Positions 1 through 6,043 of a stretch of 7,908 nt of DNA are shown here, piece after piece. Location: contig CAMLEL010000098.1 of assembly GCA_946478935.1 (NCBI GenBank), forward strand, positions 1-7,908. The letters run 5' to 3'. Made by a program: the position numbers and the translations under genes. Position 1 is the first letter of the stretch, and the number at the start of each line of letters is the position of its first letter. Source of the DNA: an uncultured Armatimonadota bacterium. Its GTDB lineage: Bacteria > Armatimonadota > Fimbriimonadia > Fimbriimonadales > Fimbriimonadaceae. The notes beneath the pieces were generated by a model that saw nothing but the letters and a program-made list of their open reading frames with translations, was not told the origin of the DNA and searched no databases.

Positions 1-487
1 CCCGCGGAATCCGCTGCCGGATTACATAGGGTTTGCCGGCTTCGATCGCCGATCCGACTTTCTCGTCTGCCGCATCCCGCCAATCCCCCCCGAAGTATCC
101 CGTGGGCATCTTATTGATCTGCTGGTACTCGCGCATCTCTTCCAACTCGTCCGTCGTGTCAAACGCACGGTAGGCATGGCCAAGCTCCATCAGCCGATCG
201 ATCCAGGTCGAATAGATTCCCGCCTCTTTCCTCTCGGATTGTCGATAGGGTCCGAACTCACCGCCGACGTGCGGCCCCTCGTCGAAATCGATCCCAACCC
301 AGTGCAGCGTCTCGATGAATTCCGCTTCACTCTCCGGGTTGTAACGCGATCGGTCCGTGTCTTCGATCCGCAGAATGTTCGTCCCGCGATGGCGCTTCGC
401 AAAGAGGTGATCGTAAAGCACGGTGCGCAATGCGCCGACGTGAAGAAGGCCGGTGGGACTGGGAGCGAAGCGGACTCGGACGGACAT
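1..487 (-). CDS. gltX: Glutamyl-tRNA synthetase, N-terminal part (runs off left edge)
   Basis: Class I aminoacyl-tRNA synthetase that charges tRNA with glutamate in the cytoplasm. About 162 codons are present of a family length near 470-490. Translation from the ATG at 487 begins MSVRVRFAPSPTGLLHVGAL, the Rossmann-fold entrance with the HIGH-type signature HVGA (residues 16-19). It continues with the conserved ILRIEDTDRSR block (38-48), a W-x-GIDFDEGP segment and GPYRQSER, all hallmarks of GluRS. The KMSKS loop and anticodon-binding domain lie outside the window, so discriminating and non-discriminating enzymes cannot be told apart, and GluQ-type paralogues are excluded only by overall similarity. 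The start is fixed by the conserved N-terminus. The Shine-Dalgarno is poor: a GGG (490-492) only two bases before the ATG. The gene is transcribed divergently from the DUF4239 gene. Confidence 0.95.
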   Translation of the reverse strand, partial: MSVRVRFAPSPTGLLHVGALRTVLYDHLFAKRHRGTNILRIEDTDRSRYNPESEAEFIETLHWVGIDFDEGPHVGGEFGPYRQSERKEAGIYSTWIDRLMELGHAYRAFDTTDELEEMREYQQINKMPTGYFGGDWRDAADEKVGSAIEAGKPYVIRQRIPR

Positions 488-584
488 TGCCCTATAGGGT
501 ACCGCCGCGCCAAAACGGCTCACCGTCGTTTCAAGTTGTACCTTTACGAACTAATGTCATATCATTGATATCAGGTCGCCATTC
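488..584. promoter_or_regulatory. Divergent intergenic region between gltX and the DUF4239 gene
   Basis: This 97-base gap must hold the start signals for both flanking genes. On the plus strand a weak -35-like TTGTAC (536-541) is followed after 18 bases by a good -10-like TATCAT (560-565), placing transcription start about a dozen bases before the ATG at 585. A perfect inverted repeat, ATATCA-T-TGATAT (559-571), overlaps that -10 and could be an operator. A second perfect palindrome, CCCTATAGGG (490-499), sits at the gltX ribosome-binding region. I found no convincing sigma-70 promoter pair for gltX. Promoter assignment is inference from consensus matching only. Confidence 0.35.
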
Positions 585-1388
585 ATGTTTTTCGACTTCC
601 TCGATTCCGTTGCGTTTGGCATCGCGTTCTTCGTGATCCTGCTCGCCGGAGTGGCGCTGGGTAGAAGGATCGCGCGGAATCAAATCGGTCGGCTGAGGAC
701 CCCTGACCAAGCCGCTGATGAGGAGGAAAGCTGGGGCGCTCGGCCCGTCGAAACCGCCGTGCTCGGACTCCTTGCCCTGCTGCTTGCATTTCTCTTCCAA
801 TTTGCCGGCGAGAACTATATGGAGTGCAACAAGGCGATCAAGCGAGAATGCGATCTCATTGCGGGTACCTACCGATACGCCAAGCTGCTCGACGAGCCAG
901 AGCAGACCCGCCTCGAAAAATGGTGCGCAACCTACGCTGACCACTTGACCAAGCCGGGCTGGCGAACCGAGGTCACTGACCTGACCGGGGATTACGTGAT
1001 GGGCATTTACAAAAGTCACGATGAACTCTGGGGGATCCTGCAGGACATCGGGCAGCGGGAGAAGCCCCCGATCCTGTACGAAAACTTGGTCACCCACAGC
1101 GAGGCAATGGTCGAGAGCCATTACGGGACCCTCTACGAGATTCGCACGCGCCTACCATGGGCGATGACGCTAATCACGATCTTATGCGCGGTCCTGTCGA
1201 GCGTCTTGCTCGGATTCACCCTCGCCAGCGTTGGCCGGACAAGTTGGTTCGACAGCCTGATCTTTGCGATGGTGATCTCCGGGACCTTGTTTCTGATCAA
1301 CGATCTGGACGCTCCCTGGCATGGCTTGATCCAGGCAGATCGTGAGAACTACGACGAAATCGCTTTCTATGTGGGAGCCCGCAAGTAA
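585..1388 (+). CDS. DUF4239-type (bestrophin-like) integral membrane protein
   Basis: A 267-residue membrane protein of unknown function whose layout matches the DUF4239 family. One helix lies at about residues 8-26, followed by a short cytoplasmic-looking basic/acidic stretch. A second helix (about 57-74, starting ETAVLGLLALLLAF) leads into a charged helical region with R and E residues (80-190), then two C-terminal helices (about 190-213 and 222-239). The tail contains the characteristic NDLDAPWHGLI (239-249), matching the family pattern of D-L-D-x-P-x-x-G just after the last helix. No enzyme motif is visible. The ATG is preceded by CAGG (572-575) about nine bases upstream, an acceptable ribosome-binding site. 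The gene is 84 bases from the next one, which seems to have its own promoter. The family call rests on pattern recognition and needs a profile search. Confidence 0.72.
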   Translation: MFFDFLDSVAFGIAFFVILLAGVALGRRIARNQIGRLRTPDQAADEEESWGARPVETAVLGLLALLLAFLFQFAGENYMECNKAIKRECDLIAGTYRYAKLLDEPEQTRLEKWCATYADHLTKPGWRTEVTDLTGDYVMGIYKSHDELWGILQDIGQREKPPILYENLVTHSEAMVESHYGTLYEIRTRLPWAMTLITILCAVLSSVLLGFTLASVGRTSWFDSLIFAMVISGTLFLINDLDAPWHGLIQADRENYDEIAFYVGARK

Positions 1389-1420
1389 TCCCCAAAAGTC
1401 CCGGTGCCGACGTCTGCTTC

Positions 1421-1449
1421 TCGCCAATCCTTCGACCTGCCTGTACAAT
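1421..1449 (+). promoter_or_regulatory. Candidate sigma-70 promoter for the GYF_2/TM2 gene
   Basis: A -10 element TACAAT (1444-1449, five of six consensus bases) lies 17 bases after TCGCCA (1421-1426, four of six). Transcription would start near 1456, leaving a leader of roughly 17 bases that just includes the AGGGA at 1462-1466. This supports the GTG at 1473 as the start, since an upstream in-frame ATG at 1404 would fall outside the transcript. Confidence 0.42.
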
Positions 1450-1461
1450 GCTTATCGATCC

Positions 1462-1466
1462 AGGGA
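1462..1466 (+). promoter_or_regulatory. Shine-Dalgarno AGGGA selecting the GTG start at 1473
   Basis: AGGGA is six bases before the GTG at 1473. The protein then begins directly with the conserved DWYY of the GYF_2 domain, so this site decides the start against the upstream ATG at 1404. Confidence 0.65.
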
Positions 1467-1472
1467 AGCGCA

Positions 1473-1997
1473 GTGGCGGATTGGTATTACATTGGACACT
1501 ATGGGCAGCTTGGCCCGCTTACCCGCGAACAGATCGATGAACTGATCGATGGCGGGGTTATTGCAAGGGAGACGTACGTTTGGTCAACCGGTATGCCCGA
1601 ATGGCTGCCCGCCGACCGAGTGGCCGACCTGCACACCACGTTCAACATAGCTCAGCCGCAAGTCGCTCCGCCGCCTCCGCCTGTCATGCCGCGATTGGCG
1701 AGTTCGCAATCCACACCGGCAAGGACCTTCGGCGCTGACACTTTTGCGGTTCCCAGCACTTTCCATCCGACCTATTCACCGATTCGAAGTGATCGGAATC
1801 GTGCGATCGCCGGCATCCTTCAAATCTTCTTGCCTGGCGTCGGACGAATCTATCTTGGCTACGCCGCCTATGGTGTACTTCAACTCTTTTTCACCCTGTG
1901 TTTCGGGATTGGGTACCTATGGTCGATCGTGGATGGGATCATCATCCTCACTGGCGGTGTCAAACTCGATGGATATGGACGGCAGCTCGCGGATTGA
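1473..1997 (+). CDS. GYF_2 - proline-rich linker - TM2 domain membrane protein
   Basis: A 174-residue protein in three parts. Residues 3-52 form a GYF_2 domain: DWYYIGHYGQLGPLT, then a G-x-I segment, then the VWSTGMPEWLPA core, which fits the family's W-Y-Y...G-P...G-M...W-x-P-A pattern. Residues 61-105 are a low-complexity linker rich in Pro and Ser with a run of six prolines (65-70). Residues 108-174 are a TM2 domain: RNRAIAGILQIFLPGVGRIY, one helix, a turn, a second helix, and the SIVDGIIIL...D-G-Y-G...L-x-D ending. In known families GYF folds bind proline-rich peptides and TM2 forms a two-helix hairpin, so a membrane-tethered adaptor is plausible; its partner is unknown. The GTG start is chosen because of the AGGGA site and because the domain begins there; the ATG at 1404 would add 23 residues without family resemblance. 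Confidence 0.85.
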   Translation: MADWYYIGHYGQLGPLTREQIDELIDGGVIARETYVWSTGMPEWLPADRVADLHTTFNIAQPQVAPPPPPVMPRLASSQSTPARTFGADTFAVPSTFHPTYSPIRSDRNRAIAGILQIFLPGVGRIYLGYAAYGVLQLFFTLCFGIGYLWSIVDGIIILTGGVKLDGYGRQLAD

Positions 1998-2038
1998 GCG
2001 ATTCGTATTCTCGGGTAGAACGTCCTAAGATATTAGAA

Positions 2039-2587
2039 ATGCGATCTGTTTTCGTCTTTGCTTTCTTGATTGCGCTCTGCAGTTTGGGATTGGGCCAGAA
2101 CTATACGCCCAAGCCAGGCGAGACGGTCATGAAGTTGACCATCGAGGGGCGGGGCAACATCTTCATCAAGTTGCACACCAAAGAGGCTCCTCGAACCACG
2201 ACCCAAATCACCAACCTTGTGGGTCAGGGATTCTATGATGGGCAGCGCGTCTTTCGATCCGAAAAGTCGCCCCGGCCATTCATGATTCAGATGGGAGACC
2301 CACAAACCAAGACGAAACCTATTTCCGATCCCACGATCGGCAGTGGCGGAAGCGGCAATAAAATCGCGTTCGAAGAAAGTGGCTATCCGAACGACGAAGG
2401 CGCCGTCGGGCTCGCCGCCATTCCCGGAGACAAAAACTCTGGCGACAGCCAGTTCTACATTCTGCTGGGCCGAGCGAGATTCTTGGATGGAAACTACACC
2501 GTCTTCGGCCAGGTGGTGGCGGGGATGGACACGGTGAAGAAAGTCGAGCGTGGCGATCGAATTACAAGCGTCACCATCCTGCGTTAA
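2039..2587 (+). CDS. Secreted cyclophilin-type peptidyl-prolyl cis-trans isomerase
   Basis: A 182-residue cyclophilin that should catalyse prolyl cis-trans isomerisation outside the cytoplasmic membrane. Residues 1-19 form a Sec signal peptide (basic R2, hydrophobic core 4-18, likely cut near G19/Q20). Cys14 is not in a lipobox, so a lipoprotein is unlikely. Cyclophilin signatures follow: GFYDGQRVFR (64-73), FMIQMGD (81-87), a G-A-V-G-L-A strand (121-126), SQFYILL (137-143) and LDGNYTVFGQV (149-159). By alignment R73, F81, Q84, Q138, Y140 and F148 sit at the CypA positions R55, F60, Q63, Q111, F113 and W121; Tyr153 replaces His126, common in bacterial members. The loop between R73 and F81 is three residues longer than in CypA. 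The ATG is chosen because the signal peptide starts there; longer in-frame readings overlap the upstream gene. No strong Shine-Dalgarno is visible, only AAGA at 2027-2030, and TAAGAT (2026-2031) could be a -10 for a leaderless message. Confidence 0.92.
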   Translation: MRSVFVFAFLIALCSLGLGQNYTPKPGETVMKLTIEGRGNIFIKLHTKEAPRTTTQITNLVGQGFYDGQRVFRSEKSPRPFMIQMGDPQTKTKPISDPTIGSGGSGNKIAFEESGYPNDEGAVGLAAIPGDKNSGDSQFYILLGRARFLDGNYTVFGQVVAGMDTVKKVERGDRITSVTILR

Positions 2588-2633
2588 CGCGCACTTTCAC
2601 CGAAAGCGGGCTTCATGCCATACTTGGTAGCCC

Positions 2634-3638
2634 GTGGTGCGCGCAAACTCGACCGAATCCGAAACTCCGCGTACTCCGTCCGCATTACCCGGAATCCTGA
2701 AGGCCGTTGGTTTACGGCTCCTGTACGGGCTCGTCAGCCTGATCTTCATCTCCTTTGTCGTCTTTCTGGCTGATGAGGTCTCGCCTGGTGATGCTGCCAC
2801 GGTTTTGGCTGGAGACAAGGCGACGCAAGCCCGTGTCGAGCAGCTCCGCACGGAAATGGGCCTTAACCGACCTTGGCCGGTTCGTTACGGCGAATTCTTT
2901 GCGCGGGCCGTAAGACTGGATTTCGGAAACAGTTACTTCGGCCAAAAACGGAATGTGCGCGAGATTATTTTCGAAAAGCTGCCCATCACCGCAATGCTCG
3001 CCCTCAGCGCGATCATGATTGCCGTGATCGTGGGGCTCGCTCTCGGCACGATAGCGGCGGTCTATCGCACCAAACCTCCCGACACGCTCATTTTGATCCT
3101 CTCGACCCTGGGTGTCACGGTGCCGACCTTTGTCTTAGCTCCAGCGCTGGTTTGGTACTTCTCGACCAAGATGGACATCCTCCCACCCACATGGGAAGTC
3201 AACATGCGGGCACCGCTGTGGATGTATCTCATCCTTCCCGTTGGAATCTTGGCGGCCCGACCATCCGCCCTGCTCACTCGCGTCACTCGGGCAAGCATGA
3301 TCGAGACCCTGCAGCAGGAATTCATTCGAACCGCAATTGCAAAAGGCGTCCCAACTGGGCGACTCATCATTCACCACGCGCTTCGAAACGCCATCCTGCC
3401 CGCCATCACAGTGGTCGGAACAAGCTTTGGTTTCTTGCTGACCGGATCATTCGTGTTGGAGACGATCTTCACCATTCCGGGTATCGGCCAGGAGGGTATC
3501 GACGCCATTGCCGCTGGCGATATGCCCCGCATCCAGGGCATCGTGCTCACCACCGGCTTGATGTTTCTCTTGTTGAACCTGCTGGTGGACATCTTGTTGC
3601 CTATCCTTGATCCTAGAATTCGGGAGGCTCAGGTTTGA
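2634..3638 (+). CDS. dppB: ABC transporter permease, DppB/OppB family
   Basis: One of two membrane subunits of a dipeptide/oligopeptide/nickel-type importer. The 334-residue protein has a polar N-terminal tail (1-20), a first helix (about 26-46), the conserved ATVLAGD...R...LR-x-x-M-G-L-N-R-P-W-x-x-R-Y block (55-85), LDFGNSY (95-101), and five further helices between about 115 and 325. The ATPase-coupling EAA loop reads EFIRTAIAKG (229-238) with HALRNAILP (248-256), followed by the family's FVLETIFTIPGIG (273-285). It ends LLPILDPRIR, as usual. Its stop overlaps the start of the partner permease. The GTG at 2634 is taken as start because no other plausible start lies before the first helix; a second GTG at 2637 is equally possible and the ribosome-binding site is weak. 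Substrate cannot be assigned from the permease alone; the symbol denotes the family. Confidence 0.92.
   Translation: MVRANSTESETPRTPSALPGILKAVGLRLLYGLVSLIFISFVVFLADEVSPGDAATVLAGDKATQARVEQLRTEMGLNRPWPVRYGEFFARAVRLDFGNSYFGQKRNVREIIFEKLPITAMLALSAIMIAVIVGLALGTIAAVYRTKPPDTLILILSTLGVTVPTFVLAPALVWYFSTKMDILPPTWEVNMRAPLWMYLILPVGILAARPSALLTRVTRASMIETLQQEFIRTAIAKGVPTGRLIIHHALRNAILPAITVVGTSFGFLLTGSFVLETIFTIPGIGQEGIDAIAAGDMPRIQGIVLTTGLMFLLLNLLVDILLPILDPRIREAQV
3622..3627 (+). promoter_or_regulatory. Shine-Dalgarno GGGAGG for the TTG start of the second permease
   Basis: GGGAGG ends seven bases before the TTG at 3635, within the end of the first permease gene. The TTG and the upstream TGA share bases (TTGA, 3635-3638), the classic layout for translational coupling and fixed stoichiometry of the permease pair. 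Confidence 0.75.
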
Positions 3639-4519
3639 AGCGCAAGAAACCCTGGCTCATGTGGCTCGGCGCGATTTACCTGATCGCGCTGGTGATTTTT
3701 TCCTTCGCCGTTCCGGCCATGAGGACCGCGCAGCTGCAGCCCCCCAACGCGGAGTATTTTGATGCCGTGACGGCGCCCATTGACCGTCCATTCTTGGAAG
3801 CGGGCGGAAAGTATCCGCTGGGGACCGATGAATTGGGAAGGGATGTCCTGGCCCGACTTGCCCAAGGCGGTCGAACCTCTCTCATCATCGGCTTGACCGT
3901 CCAAGCTATTGCGCTGATTCTCGGGCTGATCGTCGGCACCATCGGCGTGTACGCGCCCAAGTGGATTCGCGAGCCCGTCATGCGGCTCACCGACGCGATG
4001 TTCGCCTTTCCTGACATCCTGCTTGGCATGCTACTGATTGGTGCGTTTGCGACCGCATCAGTCGGCAATCCGGCCGTGCGCGCCATCGTCGAACAAGGCA
4101 CCATTCCTGTGATCGCGGCGCTTGCCTGTACGGCTTGGCCCTCGATTGCCCGACTTGTTCGCAGCCAAATCGCCAGCTTGAAGGATCGTGAATACGTGGT
4201 GTCGGCCAAAGCGAGCGGTGCATCCACGTTTTACATCGTCACGCGGCACGTCTTGCCCCAGATCTGGGGCATTATGCTGGCGGTCAGCATGGTGGAGCTA
4301 GCGGGCACCATCCTCGCTGAAGCAACCCTGAGCTTTTTGGGAATCGGTATCCGACCCCCGAATCCAAGCTGGGGCGGCATGTTGAATCTTGCTCGACTGA
4401 ATATGCAGGCTCACCCCGCCGCGCTGCTGCCACCCGCGATTATGCTCAGTGTCAGCATCTTTGCCCTCAACTTTGTGGGCGACGGACTCCGAGCGAAGCT
4501 CGATCCAAAGAACCGCTAG
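3635..4519 (+). CDS. dppC: ABC transporter permease, DppC/OppC family
   Basis: Second membrane subunit of the importer, 294 residues from a TTG start. A first helix (about 8-26) is followed by a periplasmic stretch ending in the diagnostic PLGTDELGRDVLARL (61-75). Five more helices follow up to the C-terminus. The EAA loop is REYVVSAKASGAS (185-197) with RHVLPQI (204-210). Then come the subfamily marks LSFLGIGIRPPNPSWGGML (232-250) and NFVGDGLRAKLDPK (279-292). The TTG start is supported by a strong GGGAGG and by the four-base overlap with the upstream permease stop. The periplasmic SBP and the ATPases normally encoded with such permeases are not next to it: the gene ends in TAG one base from a convergent gene. 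The TAG here looks like an ordinary stop, since the protein already has the usual family C-terminus. Confidence 0.93.
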   Translation: MKRKKPWLMWLGAIYLIALVIFSFAVPAMRTAQLQPPNAEYFDAVTAPIDRPFLEAGGKYPLGTDELGRDVLARLAQGGRTSLIIGLTVQAIALILGLIVGTIGVYAPKWIREPVMRLTDAMFAFPDILLGMLLIGAFATASVGNPAVRAIVEQGTIPVIAALACTAWPSIARLVRSQIASLKDREYVVSAKASGASTFYIVTRHVLPQIWGIMLAVSMVELAGTILAEATLSFLGIGIRPPNPSWGGMLNLARLNMQAHPAALLPPAIMLSVSIFALNFVGDGLRAKLDPKNR

Positions 4520-4520
4520 T

Positions 4521-5774
4521 TCAGACCTTCCCGAGAATCAGTTCGATGGCTCGCTTGAGCTGCGGATCCTTCTTGGGATCGCCGATGTCCGCATAATTGA
4601 ACGGCTTGGTTTCATCGATCTTCACTTCGATGTCCGGCTGGAGCCCACCACTGATGTACTGGCCATCCGTGTCCACCTTCCGACTGATATCCTCAGCGCT
4701 TGGCAGGAAATACTTGGCGATAGTGATCTTGGCGCTGGCCCCGTCGATCAGTTCCTTCACTTCTTGAACGGAAGCCTTGCCGTAAGTATGAGTTCCGACC
4801 AACGTCGCCTTCTTGTAATCCCGCAGGACTCCGGCGAAAATCTCGGCAGCGCTCGCCGAATCCTCATCGACCAAAATCACCACCGGATAGGGCCAGTCAC
4901 GCTTCATGCCGACCATGCTGTTGACCGTCGAGCGTCGCCCTTCACGATCTTTCATCGTTACGACCGTCTTGCCTTCGACAAATCGCGAAACCATCTCGGC
5001 GGCAGTCTCCAACAGACCACCCGGATTTGACCGAACGTCGATCACCATTCCGCGAAGATCTTCCTTCGATAGCTTGTTCAAGGCTTGGTCGAACTGCTCC
5101 GCCGTCGGCTCGCTAAAGCTTTGAATCGAGATATAACCGATCTGACTTTCGGTCAAAAATGCGCTCTCTACGGTCGGCGCGATGATCCTGGCCCGCTTGA
5201 CCGTGTAGGTCTTGACGTTGTTTTGACCCTTCTTGATCAAGCCGAGGCGAACCCAAGTGCCTTCTTGACCCCGAATGTTCTTCACCATGTCATCGACGTT
5301 CTTCCCGGTGTACGTTTTGCCATCGACGCTCGTGATGATGTCGTCCTTCTCCAGGCCGGCAACGTCCGCTGGTCCGCCATCGAACACAACAGCGATCCTG
5401 GCGCCTAATGGGTCAGGTGATAGGCGGGCCCCGACGCCAACGAAATTGGCTCGTGTTTCAAGGGCAAAGTCTTCGGCGATGCGCGGCACGAGGAACATCG
5501 TGTGCGGATCTCCCAAAGATGCCATGAGCCCTTCCATTCCCGCGTACTTGAGTTCCAGCGACTTGGTGGACCGGTAATACGAAGATTGGATGCGGTTGTA
5601 CGTCTGCTTGAAGAGCTGCTCGGGGCTCAAATAGGAAACGCCCTTACCGCCCGCAGCCATCGCCAGCGCGCGCGGGCTCGGCAATTGGCCCTGCTGGATG
5701 TCGCGCCAAAAGAAGCCGAATGCCCAAAGGAAACCAAGCATTGCGACGAATCCGAGGAACTTCAACAGCTTCAC
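4521..5774 (-). CDS. S41 C-terminal processing peptidase (CtpA/Prc type), intact
   Basis: A 417-residue serine protease of the tail-specific/CtpA family, expected to act outside the cytoplasmic membrane. Residues 1-23 are a signal anchor or signal peptide. An N-terminal helical part follows with LMASLGDPHTMFL (83-95), then a PDZ domain (about 104-190; FVGVGARLS, GGPADVAGL, DDIITSVDG) that binds substrate C-termini. The protease core contains VIDVRSNPGG (244-253), EDSASAAEIFAGVL (304-317) and THTYGKASVQEV (328-339). S308, K333 and Q337 have exactly the spacing (25 and 4) of the Ser-Lys-Gln set in bacterial Ctp proteases, so the enzyme should be active. It ends with the expected GGLQPDIEV (376-384). 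The GTG start overlaps the upstream gene's TGA (GTGA) and has GGAGG six bases before it. It is the last gene of the minus-strand operon. Confidence 0.95.
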   Translation of the reverse strand: MKLLKFLGFVAMLGFLWAFGFFWRDIQQGQLPSPRALAMAAGGKGVSYLSPEQLFKQTYNRIQSSYYRSTKSLELKYAGMEGLMASLGDPHTMFLVPRIAEDFALETRANFVGVGARLSPDPLGARIAVVFDGGPADVAGLEKDDIITSVDGKTYTGKNVDDMVKNIRGQEGTWVRLGLIKKGQNNVKTYTVKRARIIAPTVESAFLTESQIGYISIQSFSEPTAEQFDQALNKLSKEDLRGMVIDVRSNPGGLLETAAEMVSRFVEGKTVVTMKDREGRRSTVNSMVGMKRDWPYPVVILVDEDSASAAEIFAGVLRDYKKATLVGTHTYGKASVQEVKELIDGASAKITIAKYFLPSAEDISRKVDTDGQYISGGLQPDIEVKIDETKPFNYADIGDPKKDPQLKRAIELILGKV

Positions 5775-5998
5775 TTTGCGCCTCCGACATACTGAGCGAC
5801 CGCGAGCGAATAGCCTGATCCATCCGGCAATTCGAAATCCTCGACAAGGATGGGATGACCCGCCATCTCACCGCCCGATTTCTTGGCGACTCCGGCCCGA
5901 ACCAGCACATCTGCGAATACTTCTGCTGCGCCCCGCGTACTCGAATCGGTCAACAACGTGATGGATCGAATGGAATCCGCCCCCGTCTTGATCGTCAT
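5771..5998 (-). CDS. C-terminal remnant of the degenerate S41 homologue (catalytic-core segment)
   Basis: A 75-residue open stretch starting at an ATG (codon 340 of the whole gene), with 14 further sense codons between it and the amber TAG. It is clearly S41: SITLLTDSSTRGAAEVFADV aligns without gaps to the paralogue's VVILVDEDSASAAEIFAGV segment. The catalytic Ser position is Gly362, the Lys position is His387 (again exactly 25 residues on) and the Gln position is Val391. It ends at AVAQYVGGAK, about 55 residues short of the paralogue's C-terminus, so the usual tail is missing. No Shine-Dalgarno precedes the ATG, so independent translation is doubtful; it is better read as the second half of the interrupted gene. 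Confidence 0.5.
   Translation of the reverse strand: MTIKTGADSIRSITLLTDSSTRGAAEVFADVLVRAGVAKKSGGEMAGHPILVEDFELPDGSGYSLAVAQYVGGAK
5781..5785 (-). promoter_or_regulatory. Shine-Dalgarno GGAGG for the GTG start of the intact S41 peptidase
   Basis: GGAGG on the minus strand lies six bases before the GTG at 5774. It is inside the last codons of the degenerate homologue, so the intact protease can be translated without relying on ribosomes passing the upstream amber codon. Confidence 0.7.
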
Positions 5999-6040
5999 CG
6001 GTACAGTTCGCTTCTGAACCTTGAGGCTCCCATATTCACC

Positions 6041-6043
6041 CTA
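6041..6043 (-). other. In-frame amber TAG interrupting the S41 homologue
   Basis: Minus-strand context is CTTTTGCCG-TAG-GGTGAATAT. The frame is open for 324 codons before it and 89 after it. In the gapless alignment the TAG falls opposite the paralogue's EGKTV turn, so a one-base change from GAG, AAG or CAG would fit. Confidence 0.9.

Noticed and set aside
190..513. 107-codon minus-strand open frame overlapping gltX
   Set aside because: It is the +1 shadow of the GluRS frame, which carries all the conserved motifs but is open at the window edge.
531..1121. Long open frame (196 codons) on the minus strand inside the DUF4239 gene
   Set aside because: It lacks any recognisable motif and lies antisense to a gene with clear transmembrane helices and family signature; it is a codon-bias shadow.
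1404..1472. Upstream ATG at 1404 as start of the GYF_2/TM2 protein
   Set aside because: It lies upstream of the candidate -10 and adds residues unlike the family; GTG at 1473 has a good Shine-Dalgarno and begins at the domain edge.
1803..1810. GCGATCGC octamer as a sign of cyanobacterial HIP1 repeats
   Set aside because: I noticed it in one place in this window, whereas HIP1 is highly repeated; chance in a GATC-rich sequence is enough.
2581..2606. Palindrome GCGTTAACGC and the small CTTTC-ACC-GAAAG hairpin after the cyclophilin as a terminator
   Set aside because: Stems are short and there is no following T-run; a rho-independent terminator is not supported.
2873..3610. 245-codon plus-strand open frame in another frame of the first permease
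   Set aside because: The product is rich in His, Arg and Gly with no hydrophobic helices, while the overlapping frame gives a textbook permease.
3676..4227. 183-codon minus-strand open frame inside the second permease
   Set aside because: Antisense to unmistakable permease motifs; its composition (Ser, Ala, Arg rich, no domain) is that of a reverse-frame shadow.
6041..6043. TAG reassigned genome-wide or encoding pyrrolysine
   Set aside because: Another gene here ends normally in TAG at 4517-4519, and nothing in the window suggests pyrrolysine machinery; not excluded for the rest of the genome, but unsupported.
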